Shown here one piece after another: positions 1 to 7,735 of a stretch of DNA of 38,317 nucleotides. The first letter of the stretch is position 1. Each line of letters starts with the position of its first letter. The stretch covers positions 1-38,317 of the forward strand of contig NZ_BOPZ01000032.1 in assembly GCF_018332455.1 (NCBI RefSeq), written 5' to 3'. This stretch comes from Clostridium polyendosporum. Lineage in GTDB: Bacteria; Bacillota; Clostridia; Clostridiales; Clostridiaceae. A model generated the notes under the pieces. It was not told the origin of the DNA. It did no database searches and saw only the letters and a program-made list of their open reading frames with translations. A program made the position numbers and the translations under genes.

Positions 1-159
1 AACGCTGAAAGCATCTAAGCGTGAAGCCCACCTCAAGATTAGATTTCCCATAGCATAAGCTAGTAAGACCCCTTGAAGAACACAAGGTTGATAGGTCAGA
101 GGTGTAAGCATGGCAACATGTTGAGCTGACTGATACTAATAGGTCGAGGGCTTGACCAA
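1..159 (+). rRNA. 23S ribosomal RNA, 3' end (partial)
   Basis: The first ~159 bases are the conserved 3' end of bacterial 23S rRNA, recognisable from the region around 'gtaagaccccttgaagaac' and the terminal helix ending near 'gggcttgacc'. The gene runs in from the left edge of the window, so only the 3' terminus is present. The exact mature end (157-160) is estimated. It is followed after a ~54-base spacer by 5S rRNA. Confidence 0.95.
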
Positions 160-213
160 TAAAAAAGGCTAAAATTTATGTGCAATTTTGATGGAATAAA
201 ATTTCATCAACAA

Positions 214-331
214 TCTGGTGATGATGCTTTTAGAGGATATACCCGTTCCCATATCGAACACGATGGTTAAGCTCTAAGAGGCCGATGGTACTGCATGGGC
301 GACTGTGTGGGAGAGTAGGAGGTTGCCAGGT
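214..331 (+). rRNA. 5S ribosomal RNA, first copy
   Basis: A 118-base 5S gene beginning tctggtgatgatgc and ending gttgccaggt, with the conserved internal block around 'cccgttcccat' and 'gaacacgatgg' and complementary ends. It lies in the usual position after 23S. It differs from the second copy (493-610) at three positions by eye, all T here and C there. Confidence 0.95.
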
Positions 332-359
332 ATCCTTTGAAAATCAAAGGACATAATGT

Positions 360-434
360 TCCGCGGTAGCTCAATGGTGGAGCACTCGGCTGTTAACCGA
401 TAGGTTGGAGGTTCGAGCCCTCTCCGCGGAGCCA
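360..434 (+). tRNA. tRNA-Asn (GTT anticodon)
   Basis: A complete cloverleaf: acceptor arms TCCGCGG/CCGCGGA, D-arm GCTC...GGAGC, anticodon loop CTGTTAA with anticodon GTT, T-arm with TTCGAGC, discriminator G and an encoded CCA. It sits between two 5S genes and is presumably transcribed as part of the rRNA operon. Confidence 0.96.
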
Positions 435-492
435 TTTTATAAAAGAAGTATTGATGCAATAGTGCCAATATAATAAATAAATGTAATTTTAA

Positions 493-610
493 TCTGGTGA
501 TGATGCTTTTAGAGGATACACCCGTTCCCATACCGAACACGATGGTTAAGCTCTAAGAGGCCGATGGTACTGCACGGGCGACTGTGTGGGAGAGTAGGAG
601 GTTGCCAGGT
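493..610 (+). rRNA. 5S ribosomal RNA, second copy
   Basis: A second 118-base 5S gene, nearly identical to the first. The operon therefore ends 23S-5S-tRNA-Asn-5S, pointing to a past duplication of the 5S unit. A terminator follows directly. Confidence 0.95.
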
Positions 611-650
611 AAAAAGCTTCACAGCGTAGCTGTGAGGCTTTTTTTGTTTT
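611..650 (+). terminator. rRNA operon intrinsic terminator
   Basis: A GC-rich hairpin with arms agcttcacagc and gctgtgaggct around a gta loop, preceded by A's and followed by a run of seven T's. It begins one base after the second 5S and clearly ends the rRNA operon. Confidence 0.9.
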
Positions 651-696
651 ATCTAGAAAAGTATAGATTTTCGGACTAGAAGAGATAAGTAATAAT

Positions 697-959
697 CCTT
701 TTATTTTTCCAATTATAGGTTGTGTATAGGTTTTGGTGTCGTTAAACGTTTCCTTATATAGGTTATAACAGATAATTCGTAAATTCATAGATAAACTTAC
801 TTTGATTGTAATTAATGTGAATAATATAATTATAATACGAGAAATATTTTAATAATACAATTGTCTGGAAAACAAGTTTTGCTACATTAATAAACACTCA
901 AACGGCAATTGCCACTGAAAAAATTGTATAATTAAACAATAGTTAACTTAAAATAGAAT
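697..959 (+). repeat. Repeat family A, copy 1 (~200 bp, promoter-bearing)
   Basis: From 697 to 890 this stretch matches 8562-8756 at roughly 85-90% identity by eye, including a common start (ccttttatttttccaattat) and a common end (ggaaaacaagttttgctaca). Copy 1 then carries ~45 extra bases, bounded by attaa on both sides, before the shared tail 'acaatagttaactt'. Both copies hold a well-spaced sigma-A-like promoter and can fold AAGTT..GCTA with TAGY..AACTT. No open reading frame is conserved between the copies, so it is more likely an RNA or promoter element than a gene fragment. Confidence 0.75.
802..830 (+). promoter_or_regulatory. Sigma-A-type promoter in repeat A copy 1
   Basis: TTGATT (802-807), a 17-base spacer and TATAAT (825-830). 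The same boxes and spacing are kept in copy 2 although the spacer sequence has changed, which argues for selection on the promoter. It would drive a transcript starting near 837. Confidence 0.6.
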
Positions 960-982
960 ACAAAATCCTCTTATAATCAATG

Positions 983-1030
983 ATGATACAGAGCTTTCTC
1001 TACTATAGAGAAAATTCTGTATCATTTTTC
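983..1030 (+). terminator. Hairpin with T-run after repeat A copy 1
   Basis: Arms ATGATACAGA (983-992) and TCTGTATCAT (1016-1025), with a further internal pairing of ctttctct and agagaaaa, followed by TTTTTC. It would end a short non-coding transcript (about 190 nt) begun at the repeat A promoter. Its right arm overlaps the start of repeat B. Confidence 0.55.
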
Positions 1031-1110
1031 TATCATAACATATGTGGAGACGGTGGTTAAGATAGAGAAGAAATAGTCGGATATCAAAGACTTCAGAGGA
1101 TTTTAAGCAA
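1016..1110. repeat. Repeat family B, copy 1
   Basis: Shares the core 'tatcattt-tctatcaaaacacacgtggag...gatagagaagaaatag' with 13646-13711, 33063-33128 and 37254-37320. Copies 1 and 4 stay similar further downstream (gatatcaaaggcttt...gaggattt). The core has complementary CTATC and GATAG boxes about 25 bases apart. On the minus strand three of four copies keep a similar frame (FDIRLFLLYL / FDRKMI), which may be chance or a decayed coding fragment. Confidence 0.65.
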
Positions 1111-1264
1111 ATATTGAAATGTAGTATAATATTCCTAATCCTATCCAGCAATTATAAACTATGTAATTTATTTATAATGTAGAGCTAAGGTTAAAGAAAA
1201 GAACAAGAATGAACTTGAAAAAATGAATATACAGGATGGGAAATTCATAGAAAGGAGTGCGAAT

Positions 1265-1627
1265 ATGAAGTTTTGTTGGTGTACAATCAGAGTAAGGAAC
1301 ATGGAAGAGTCGTTGAATTTTTACAGGGAAGCTGTAGGGCTTTCTCTTAATAAAAGATACACCTCCCAGTCTGGAAAAGATATTTCTTTTTTAGGGGATG
1401 GAGAAACTAAGTTGGAACTTATTAGTGATCCTAATTTCAGGGCATTCAGTGAATGTGAGAGCATTTCATTTGGATTTGAGGTAGAGTCGATAGAAGAGAA
1501 GATAAAGTTAATAAAAGAAAAAGGACTTGAAGTTCACAAAGGGCCGATTCAGCCAAATGAAAAAATCAAATATTTCTATGTAAAAGATCCTGATGGCATT
1601 AACATACAATTTGTTGAAAATAAGTAA
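1265..1627 (+). CDS. VOC-fold (glyoxalase/bleomycin-resistance-like) protein
   Basis: A 120-residue single-domain protein of the vicinal-oxygen-chelate superfamily. The N-terminal strand-helix 'TIRVRNMEESLNFYREAVGL' and the C-terminal 'YFYVKDPDGINIQFVE' are the two halves of the fold. The start is set at ATG 1265 because AAAGGAG (1251-1257) lies 7 bases upstream; an earlier in-frame ATG at 1223 lacks such a site. Compared with glyoxalase I, only the acidic residue in KLELISD is kept. The usual first-strand His is Trp and the C-terminal Glu is Gln, so glyoxalase I activity is unlikely. The substrate is unknown. It is separated from the downstream CODH operon by ~165 bases and is probably unrelated to it. 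Confidence 0.85.
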   Translation: MKFCWCTIRVRNMEESLNFYREAVGLSLNKRYTSQSGKDISFLGDGETKLELISDPNFRAFSECESISFGFEVESIEEKIKLIKEKGLEVHKGPIQPNEKIKYFYVKDPDGINIQFVENK

Positions 1628-1792
1628 TAACTTTAGGCATGTTTTATATTTGGGAAGAACACTTAGGGTGATACATAGTTTATACCGAGTATATTATTTT
1701 AGAAAAAAGTATAATAACATCCTACCATAGGTACTTTGAAAGTCTAGTGGCATAGAGTTTAATCTCCTAACTATATTGTGGAGGTGAATAGT

Positions 1793-3634
1793 TTGAAATC
1801 ATTGGAAGCGTTAAAAAAGTTGCAGAAAGATTTTCAAGAAGATTTAGAAGAATTAGAAAAAAGAATTCTAGTCTGTGGAGGAACAGGTTGTATTTCCTCC
1901 GGATGCAGAGAAGTTCGAGATGCATTGAAAGAAGAACTTATTAATAACAATTTAGAAAGTGAAGTTAAGATAGTAGAAACAGGTTGTCATGGCTTTTGTG
2001 AAAAAGGACCAATTGTAATTGTCTATCCAGAAAGAATATTTTATTGTGAAGTAAGTGCTGAAGATGTAAAAGAGTTAGTAGAGAAACAGTTTTTACAAGG
2101 GGAAATAGTAGAAAGATTATTATATCAAGATCCGGTTAGTGGAGAAAATATTTTCTCTTATGATGATATTGATTTTTATAGCAAACAGCAGAAACTTGTA
2201 TTGAATAATTGTGGCGAAATCAATCCAGAAAATATTAAAGATTATCTAGCAAGAGGTGGCTATCAAGCATTAGGAAAAGCTTTAACTGAAATGAAGCCAC
2301 AGGAAGTAATTGATGAAGTTAAGCAATCTGGTCTTCGGGGACGAGGAGGAGGAGGATTTCCAACTGGACTTAAGTGGCAGTTTGCTCGAGACAGTAAAGG
2401 GAGCAAAAAATATGTTATTTGCAATGCTGATGAAGGTGATCCAGGTGCTTTTATGGATGAAAGTATACTGGTAGGAGATCCCCATAAGGTTCTTGAAGGG
2501 ATGATTATTGCTGCTTATGCTATTGGTTCTGATGAAGGATATATTTATGTTAGAGCCGAGTATCCACTAGCTATTAAACGCTTAGAAAAGGCTATTGTTC
2601 AAGCACGAGAGTATGGTTTTTTGGGAAAAGAATTATTTGGTACAGAGTTTAATTTTGATATAGAGATTAAAGCCGGTGCTGGAGCTTTTGTCTGTGGTGA
2701 AGAGACGGCTTTGATAGCATCTATTGAAGGAAAACGGGGGATGCCTAGAGCTAGACCACCATTTCCAGCTCAGAAAGGATTATGGGGTCAGCCCACAAAC
2801 ATTAATAATGTAGAAACCTATGCTAATATTGCAGGGATTATCAATAATGGGGCCAAAGTCTTTAGTAAAATAGGCACTGAAGGCAGCAGAGGAACTAAGG
2901 TCTTTTCTTTGACAGGTAAGATTAAAAATACTGGTTTAGTGGAAGTACCAATGGGAATTTCAATGAAAGAAATTATTTATGATATAGGTGGGGGAGTTCC
3001 TAATGGCAGAGACTTTAAAGCAGTCCAGATTGGTGGTCCTTCTGGAGGTTGCCTGCCGGAAGATAAGTTAGATTTACCAGTTGATTATGACTCATTATTG
3101 GAAGTGGGAGCTATGATGGGTTCTGGTGGATTGGTTGTGATGGATGAAGATAACTGTATGGTAGATATAGCTCGGTTCTTTTTAAACTTTATAGTAGGGG
3201 AGTCTTGTGGTAAGTGTGCTCCCTGCAGTGAAGGTACTAAAAGAATGTTAGAGATATTAGAAAAGATTACAGAAGGTAAGGCTAAAGTTGAAGATTTAGA
3301 GCAATTAGAGACTTTGGGAAAAATGATAAAAGATACTGCCTTATGTGGCTTAGGACAAGCTGCACCTAATCCTGTATTGTCAACATTAAATTATTTTAGA
3401 GCTGAATATGAAGCTCATGTAAAAGATAAAAAATGTCCATCTGGGGTATGTCAGTCATTATTAGAATACTATATTGCTGATGATTGTAGAGGATGTACTA
3501 AATGTGTAAAGGAATGTCCTGCAGGTGCTATCAGTGGACAAGTTAAAAAGCAGCATATTATAGATAAAGATAAATGTATTAAGTGTGGAGCTTGTATTGA
3601 AGTTTGTCCTTTTGATGCGATAGTTAAAGAATAA
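1793..3634 (+). CDS. NuoF/HydB-like NADH-binding flavin iron-sulfur subunit
   Basis: A 613-residue protein with the domain order of HydB/HndC-type subunits. First comes a thioredoxin-like 2Fe-2S domain (C28, C33, C65, C69), then the NuoF FMN/NADH domain with the glycine-rich GLRGRGGGGFPTG (about 180-192) and the CNADEGDPGAFMD loop. Next are an SLBB region, the NuoF 4Fe-4S site (ESCGKCAPC, C472/475/478 and C518 in ALCGLGQ), and a C-terminal 2x4Fe-4S ferredoxin (C565-C575, C595-C605). It should pass electrons between NAD(H) and Fe-S carriers. The start is TTG 1793, 5 bases after GGAGGTGA (1780-1787); an upstream GTG at 1778 overlaps that site. It heads the operon with cooS 61 bases downstream, so NAD(H) is the likely electron partner of the CO dehydrogenase. 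No formate dehydrogenase or hydrogenase catalytic subunit is nearby. Confidence 0.92.
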   Translation: MKSLEALKKLQKDFQEDLEELEKRILVCGGTGCISSGCREVRDALKEELINNNLESEVKIVETGCHGFCEKGPIVIVYPERIFYCEVSAEDVKELVEKQFLQGEIVERLLYQDPVSGENIFSYDDIDFYSKQQKLVLNNCGEINPENIKDYLARGGYQALGKALTEMKPQEVIDEVKQSGLRGRGGGGFPTGLKWQFARDSKGSKKYVICNADEGDPGAFMDESILVGDPHKVLEGMIIAAYAIGSDEGYIYVRAEYPLAIKRLEKAIVQAREYGFLGKELFGTEFNFDIEIKAGAGAFVCGEETALIASIEGKRGMPRARPPFPAQKGLWGQPTNINNVETYANIAGIINNGAKVFSKIGTEGSRGTKVFSLTGKIKNTGLVEVPMGISMKEIIYDIGGGVPNGRDFKAVQIGGPSGGCLPEDKLDLPVDYDSLLEVGAMMGSGGLVVMDEDNCMVDIARFFLNFIVGESCGKCAPCSEGTKRMLEILEKITEGKAKVEDLEQLETLGKMIKDTALCGLGQAAPNPVLSTLNYFRAEYEAHVKDKKCPSGVCQSLLEYYIADDCRGCTKCVKECPAGAISGQVKKQHIIDKDKCIKCGACIEVCPFDAIVKE

Positions 3635-3695
3635 AAAATACTAAGATCTATTTTAAGTATTGATAATTTATATAAAAGAGGGGAGTGTAAAGATT

Positions 3696-5570
3696 TTGAG
3701 TGAGAAAAAGTCATATGATAAAGCAACAGAGGAAGGAATTAAAAAAGCACATTCTGATGGAGTGGAGACTATTTGGGATAGACTTGAAGCACAACAGCCT
3801 CAGTGTGGTTTTGGTCAACTTGGTTTATGTTGTAGGAATTGTAATATGGGTCCATGTAGAATCGATCCCTTTGGAGAAGGACCTTCGAAGGGGGTCTGTG
3901 GTGCGACAGCTGGTACAATAGTTTCTAGAAACTTAGTTAGAATGATTGCGGCTGGAGCGGCTGCCCATGGCGATCATGGTAGAGAGGTAGCATTGGTCTT
4001 TAAAGAGATGGTTGAAGGAGAATTACCAGGGTATGAGATAAAGGATCAAGCTAAGTTAAAAGCAATAGCGTCTAAATTAGGAATTGATATACATAGAGAA
4101 ATTAAAGAAATTGCTGAAGATGTTGCTAGAATAGCTCTTTTAGATTTTGGAAAACAGGATGAAAAGATGCTTGCATTTGCCAATGCTTATGCACCTGAAA
4201 GTTTAAAGGAGCTTTGGAAGAATATAAATGTTGCTCCTAGAAATATAGATAGGGAAATTACAGAAAGTATGCACCGCACAAATATGGGAGTTGATGCTGA
4301 TCCTATTAGCTTAAGTCTACAGGGAATTAGAACAGCTCTTGGAGATGGTTGGGGTGGTTCCTTAATTGGTAGTGAATTTTCAGATGTGATGTTTGGTACT
4401 CCTTATCCTGTTGAATCTACCGCTAACTTAGGTGTGTTAGAAGAAGACAAGGTAAATGTAATTGTTCATGGCCATGTTCCAATCTTGTCTGAAAAAATTG
4501 TTGAAGCTGCTGAAGATGAAGACATGATAGAATTGGCTAAAAGCAAAGGAGCAGCAGGAATTGTGGTAGCTGGTATGTGCTGTACAGGAAATGAAATTAC
4601 AATGAGACATGGGATACCAACAGCTGGTAACTTTCTACAACAAGAATTAGCAATAACTACCGGTGCTGTAGATGCTATGGTAGTAGATTACCAATGTATT
4701 ATGCCTTCGCTGGTAGATGTAGCTGATTGTTATCATACTAAAGTGATTACTACTTCTGAAAAAGCAAAGATACCAGGAGCAGAACATATTGAGTTCTATC
4801 CACAACAGGCAGATGAAATTGCTAGGAAAATTATTAAAAGAGCCATTGAGAATTACCCTGCCAGAGCAAAAGATAAGATTAAAATACCTTCAGAAAAGAT
4901 GGATGGGATTGTAGGCTTTTCTGTTGAATCAATAGTAGAAGCCTTAGGTGGTTCCTTAAATCCACTTCTTGATGCAATTAAAGAAGGTACAATCAAAGGG
5001 ATAGCAGGTATAGTAGGATGTAATAATCCTAAATTAGAACATGATAAAGGACATATTGAAGTTGCTAAAGAATTAATTGCTAATGATATCTTGGTAGTGG
5101 GAACAGGTTGCTGGTCAATTGCTGCTATGAAAGCTGGTCTTTTTAAAGTAGAAGGTGCTAAATTAGCTGGAGATGGTCTGAAGGCAGTTTGTGAACAGCT
5201 TGGTATTCCTCCTTGTTTACACATGGGAAGCTGTGTAGATAATACCAGAATTCTTGTTGCTATATCAGCAATAGCAGAAGCTTTAGGTGTTAAGACTTCT
5301 GACTTACCTGTTGCAGGGGCAGCTCCTGAATGGATGAGTGAAAAGGCAGTATCTATAGGTACTTATTTTATAGCTTCGGGAGTCTTTACTGTTTTAGGAA
5401 CTACACCTCCTATTTTGGGAAGTAGTGAGGTAGTTAAGTTATTAACTGAAGATGTAGAAGAAGTGACTGGAGGTAAATTTGCTGTGGAAAGTAATCCTCA
5501 TAAAATAGCAGGCCTAATGCTTAGGCATATTGAAAGCAAGCGGGCACAACTGTTAGGAAAGAGGGGATAA
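3696..5570 (+). CDS. cooS: Anaerobic Ni-CO dehydrogenase catalytic subunit
   Basis: A 624-residue CooS, the usual family length, catalysing CO + H2O to CO2 + 2H+ + 2e-. N-terminal cysteines C37 and C45 (inter-subunit D-cluster) and C46, C49, C54, C68 (B-cluster) match the known spacing CGFGxxGxCCRxCxxGPCR. The Ni-Fe-S C-cluster ligands are all visible: His in VHGHVP, Cys in GMCCTGNE, DYQCIMP, VGCNNP, GTGCW and GSCVDN. The catalytic Lys of the EWMSEKAVSIG helix is also present. The start is TTG 3696, ten bases after GGGGAG; an in-frame upstream TTG at 3660 precedes that site. No acetyl-CoA synthase (AcsB/CdhC) partner is in the window, so this is a monofunctional CODH. All cluster ligands are intact, so the enzyme is expected to be active. 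Confidence 0.97.
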   Translation: MSEKKSYDKATEEGIKKAHSDGVETIWDRLEAQQPQCGFGQLGLCCRNCNMGPCRIDPFGEGPSKGVCGATAGTIVSRNLVRMIAAGAAAHGDHGREVALVFKEMVEGELPGYEIKDQAKLKAIASKLGIDIHREIKEIAEDVARIALLDFGKQDEKMLAFANAYAPESLKELWKNINVAPRNIDREITESMHRTNMGVDADPISLSLQGIRTALGDGWGGSLIGSEFSDVMFGTPYPVESTANLGVLEEDKVNVIVHGHVPILSEKIVEAAEDEDMIELAKSKGAAGIVVAGMCCTGNEITMRHGIPTAGNFLQQELAITTGAVDAMVVDYQCIMPSLVDVADCYHTKVITTSEKAKIPGAEHIEFYPQQADEIARKIIKRAIENYPARAKDKIKIPSEKMDGIVGFSVESIVEALGGSLNPLLDAIKEGTIKGIAGIVGCNNPKLEHDKGHIEVAKELIANDILVVGTGCWSIAAMKAGLFKVEGAKLAGDGLKAVCEQLGIPPCLHMGSCVDNTRILVAISAIAEALGVKTSDLPVAGAAPEWMSEKAVSIGTYFIASGVFTVLGTTPPILGSSEVVKLLTEDVEEVTGGKFAVESNPHKIAGLMLRHIESKRAQLLGKRG

Positions 5571-5572
5571 AT

Positions 5573-6115
5573 ATGAAAAAGATAATAGATATTGATCTAC
5601 ATAAATGTTTAGGCTGTCATACCTGTGAGTTGGAATGTGCTATTGAACATTCTAATTCTAAGGATTTATTTGGAGCTATTCAGGAGGATCCCCTACCCCA
5701 ATATAGGATGAGTGTAGAATCTGTAAATGGAAGGAATATTCCCTGGCAATGTCGGCACTGTGACGATGCTCCTTGTGAAAATGTCTGCCCTACAGCTGCT
5801 ATAGGTAGAAAAAATGATGAAGCTCCAGTTGTGATAAAGAAGAATAAATGTATAGGATGTAATATGTGTGTTCAAGTTTGCCCATTTGGAGTATTAAAGA
5901 GAAGTAAAGCAGACAATATTGTAATCAAATGTGATTTCTGTATAGAGAGGCTAGAAGAAGGAAAAGAGCCAGCATGTGTGAAAGGATGTCCTACAAAGGC
6001 CTTGAAGCTGATAACTTTAGAAGAGTTATCTAATAAGAAAAAAGAAGAAGCAGCACAAAGATTTTTAACTGCTTTTCAACAAGGTGAGAATAGAGTAGAG
6101 ATGGGGCAGGAGTGA
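5573..6115 (+). CDS. cooF: CooF-like four-cluster ferredoxin subunit
   Basis: A 180-residue polyferredoxin of the CooF/HycB/DmsB type. Four cysteine groups are visible: C12/15/18/22, C60/63/68/72, C93/96/99/103 and C120/123/135/139, each able to hold a 4Fe-4S cluster in the usual interleaved pattern. CooF proteins carry electrons from the B/D clusters of CooS to a second redox enzyme. It starts 2 bases after the cooS stop codon, with GAGGGG overlapping the end of cooS, so the two are translationally coupled. The context suggests it bridges CooS and the NADH module rather than an Ech-type hydrogenase. The name cooF rests on family and position, not on experiment. Confidence 0.9.
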   Translation: MKKIIDIDLHKCLGCHTCELECAIEHSNSKDLFGAIQEDPLPQYRMSVESVNGRNIPWQCRHCDDAPCENVCPTAAIGRKNDEAPVVIKKNKCIGCNMCVQVCPFGVLKRSKADNIVIKCDFCIERLEEGKEPACVKGCPTKALKLITLEELSNKKKEEAAQRFLTAFQQGENRVEMGQE

Positions 6116-6119
6116 TACA

Positions 6120-6872
6120 ATGAAAGTAACTATTGATGGTCAAGAAGCTGAAGTACAGGAAGAAAAAACTATTCTTGAATTGGCAATAGAGTTGAATATT
6201 GAGATTCCAACTTTATGCCATCATGATGGTTTAGAACCTTACGGTGCTTGTAGATTATGTATCGTCGAGATAGAGAAGAATGGGAATAAAGTACTAGATG
6301 CTTCTTGTACTAGATATGTAGAAGATGGTATGATAATCAAAACAGCAACTGAAGAACTAGTGGAAAAAAGAAAATTAATAGCTGAACTGTTGCTGGCTCG
6401 AACGTCAGGCTCAAAAGAATTGAAAGAAAGATTTGAGAAACTAGGAGTTACAAAAAGCAGATTTGAAAGCAAGGACTATGATTGTTTGTTATATTGTGGT
6501 AGATGTGTTAGAGTATGTAAGGAAAAAGTAGGGATTGAAGCGATAAGTTTTGTAGGAAGAGGTCATGATACTAAGGTTGGCACTCCTTTTTCTATTGATT
6601 CTGATGTTTGCATAGGGTGTGGGGCTTGTGCTGAAATTTGTCCTACTGGAACTATAAAAGTTAAAGATGAAGGTTCGACTAGATATATTCAATATTTTAA
6701 TACAAAACTTAAGCTCAAGGAATGTCAGGAATGTGGAAAATTTTTTAGTACTGAAAAAATGATTGGAAAATTAAAAGAGGATTTTCCAAGCTTTCCAGAA
6801 GGGTACTTCGATCTATGTGAAACTTGTAAAAAAATTAAGGAGATAAAGAAATTTTTGGGGGTGAAACAATGA
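6120..6872 (+). CDS. HoxU/NuoG-N/HydA-N-like iron-sulfur protein
   Basis: 250 residues resembling the N-terminal electron-input part of NuoG, HoxU or [FeFe]-hydrogenase HydA, without any catalytic domain. It has a 2Fe-2S plant-type ferredoxin (C33, C44, C47, C63), then a 2x4Fe-4S region (C122/126/129/133 and C164/167/170/174). The extra C-terminal segment has two CxxC pairs (C202/205, C233/236) that may bind zinc or another cluster. The His-Cys3 4Fe-4S site that normally sits between the two parts is absent: residues ~93-110 have no His or Cys. The first 4Fe-4S motif has a Cx3C rather than Cx2C opening. It starts 4 bases after the CooF-like gene and overlaps cooC by ATGA. Role (inferred): electron hub between the NuoF-like protein and CooS/CooF. 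Confidence 0.88.
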   Translation: MKVTIDGQEAEVQEEKTILELAIELNIEIPTLCHHDGLEPYGACRLCIVEIEKNGNKVLDASCTRYVEDGMIIKTATEELVEKRKLIAELLLARTSGSKELKERFEKLGVTKSRFESKDYDCLLYCGRCVRVCKEKVGIEAISFVGRGHDTKVGTPFSIDSDVCIGCGACAEICPTGTIKVKDEGSTRYIQYFNTKLKLKECQECGKFFSTEKMIGKLKEDFPSFPEGYFDLCETCKKIKEIKKFLGVKQ

Positions 6873-7627
6873 AGATAGCTGTTTCAGGAAAAGGTGGAGT
6901 AGGTAAAACTACTATTTCTGCTGGACTTGCTAGAATATTTTCTCGAGAAGGAGAAAAAGTAATTGCTTTAGATACCGACTCTTCTCCAAATCTGATAACT
7001 GTGTTAGGAGGGGGACAAGCTTCTAATATCACACCATTGTCAGAGATGGATGATTTGATAGCAGAAAAGACAGGAGTAAAACCGGGAAGCGGATATGGTC
7101 AAATGTTTAAATTGAATTTTACAGTAGATGATATTTTAGATAGATTTGGAATCGAATGTAATGACGGCGTGCGGTTATTGGTAGCTGGATCTATTAAGCA
7201 AGGAGGGGGCGGATGTTTTTGTCCCGAGAATGCACTTGTAAAAAAGTTACTGGAACATTACTTAAACAAATGTGATCATACCCTGATAATGGATATGGAA
7301 GCGGGAATTGAACATTTAGGAAGAGGGACTACAAAAAATATAGATGTTTTAATAACAGTTGTAGAACCGAATCTGCGTTCAGTTGAAACGGCAGAAAGAA
7401 TAAGTAGATTAGCTAAGGATATAGGAATAAAAAATAATGTAGCTGTTTTAAATAAAGTGAAGAATGCAAGAGAGAAAAAAATTATTCAGGATAAATTAAG
7501 TATACCTATTATATATACTATTCCGTATAGTGATAGAGTTACTGAAGCTGATCTTAAAGGAACTTCTGTATTTGATGAAGATGAATATCTAATAAATATA
7601 ATGTCAGAATTGAAGCAGAAATTATAA
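6869..7627 (+). CDS. cooC: CO dehydrogenase maturation ATPase CooC
   Basis: 252 residues of the MinD/NifH-like P-loop class. The deviant Walker A GKGGVGKTT is at 7-15, followed by the ALDTDSSPN segment, a CxC motif (C116-F-C118) matching the metal-binding dimer interface of CooC1, and IMDMEAGIEHLGRG as the Walker B/effector region. CooC uses ATP to deliver nickel to the CooS C-cluster. Its ATG overlaps the stop of the preceding gene (ATGA), and its presence indicates that the operon makes a working Ni enzyme. It is the last gene of the operon, 23 bases before a bidirectional terminator. Confidence 0.95.
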   Translation: MKIAVSGKGGVGKTTISAGLARIFSREGEKVIALDTDSSPNLITVLGGGQASNITPLSEMDDLIAEKTGVKPGSGYGQMFKLNFTVDDILDRFGIECNDGVRLLVAGSIKQGGGGCFCPENALVKKLLEHYLNKCDHTLIMDMEAGIEHLGRGTTKNIDVLITVVEPNLRSVETAERISRLAKDIGIKNNVAVLNKVKNAREKKIIQDKLSIPIIYTIPYSDRVTEADLKGTSVFDEDEYLINIMSELKQKL

Positions 7628-7650
7628 GTTTAAATTGTTAATTGCACCAC

Positions 7651-7681
7651 AAATAGAGGTCTGCCTAGCAGATCTCTATTT
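7651..7681. terminator. Bidirectional terminator between cooC and nuoE-like gene
   Basis: An almost perfect 14-bp stem: AAATAGAG and TCTGC paired with GCAGA and CTCTATTT around a 3-base loop, with one G.T pair. A's lead and T's trail on both strands. It separates the convergent CODH operon and the nuoE-like gene. Confidence 0.85.
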
Positions 7682-7735
7682 CCATTTATGGAGTTGTTAG
7701 TGATTAAGTTTTAGGAACAGAATCCTTCCTGCAAA

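Noticed and set aside
948-1151. 67-codon minus-strand frame in repeat B
   Set aside because: It overlaps the hairpin and repeat, has no ribosome site, and copy 3 of the repeat breaks the frame; treated as repeat sequence rather than a gene.
4853-5224. 123-codon minus-strand frame inside cooS
   Set aside because: It is the antisense shadow of a fully conserved cooS region.
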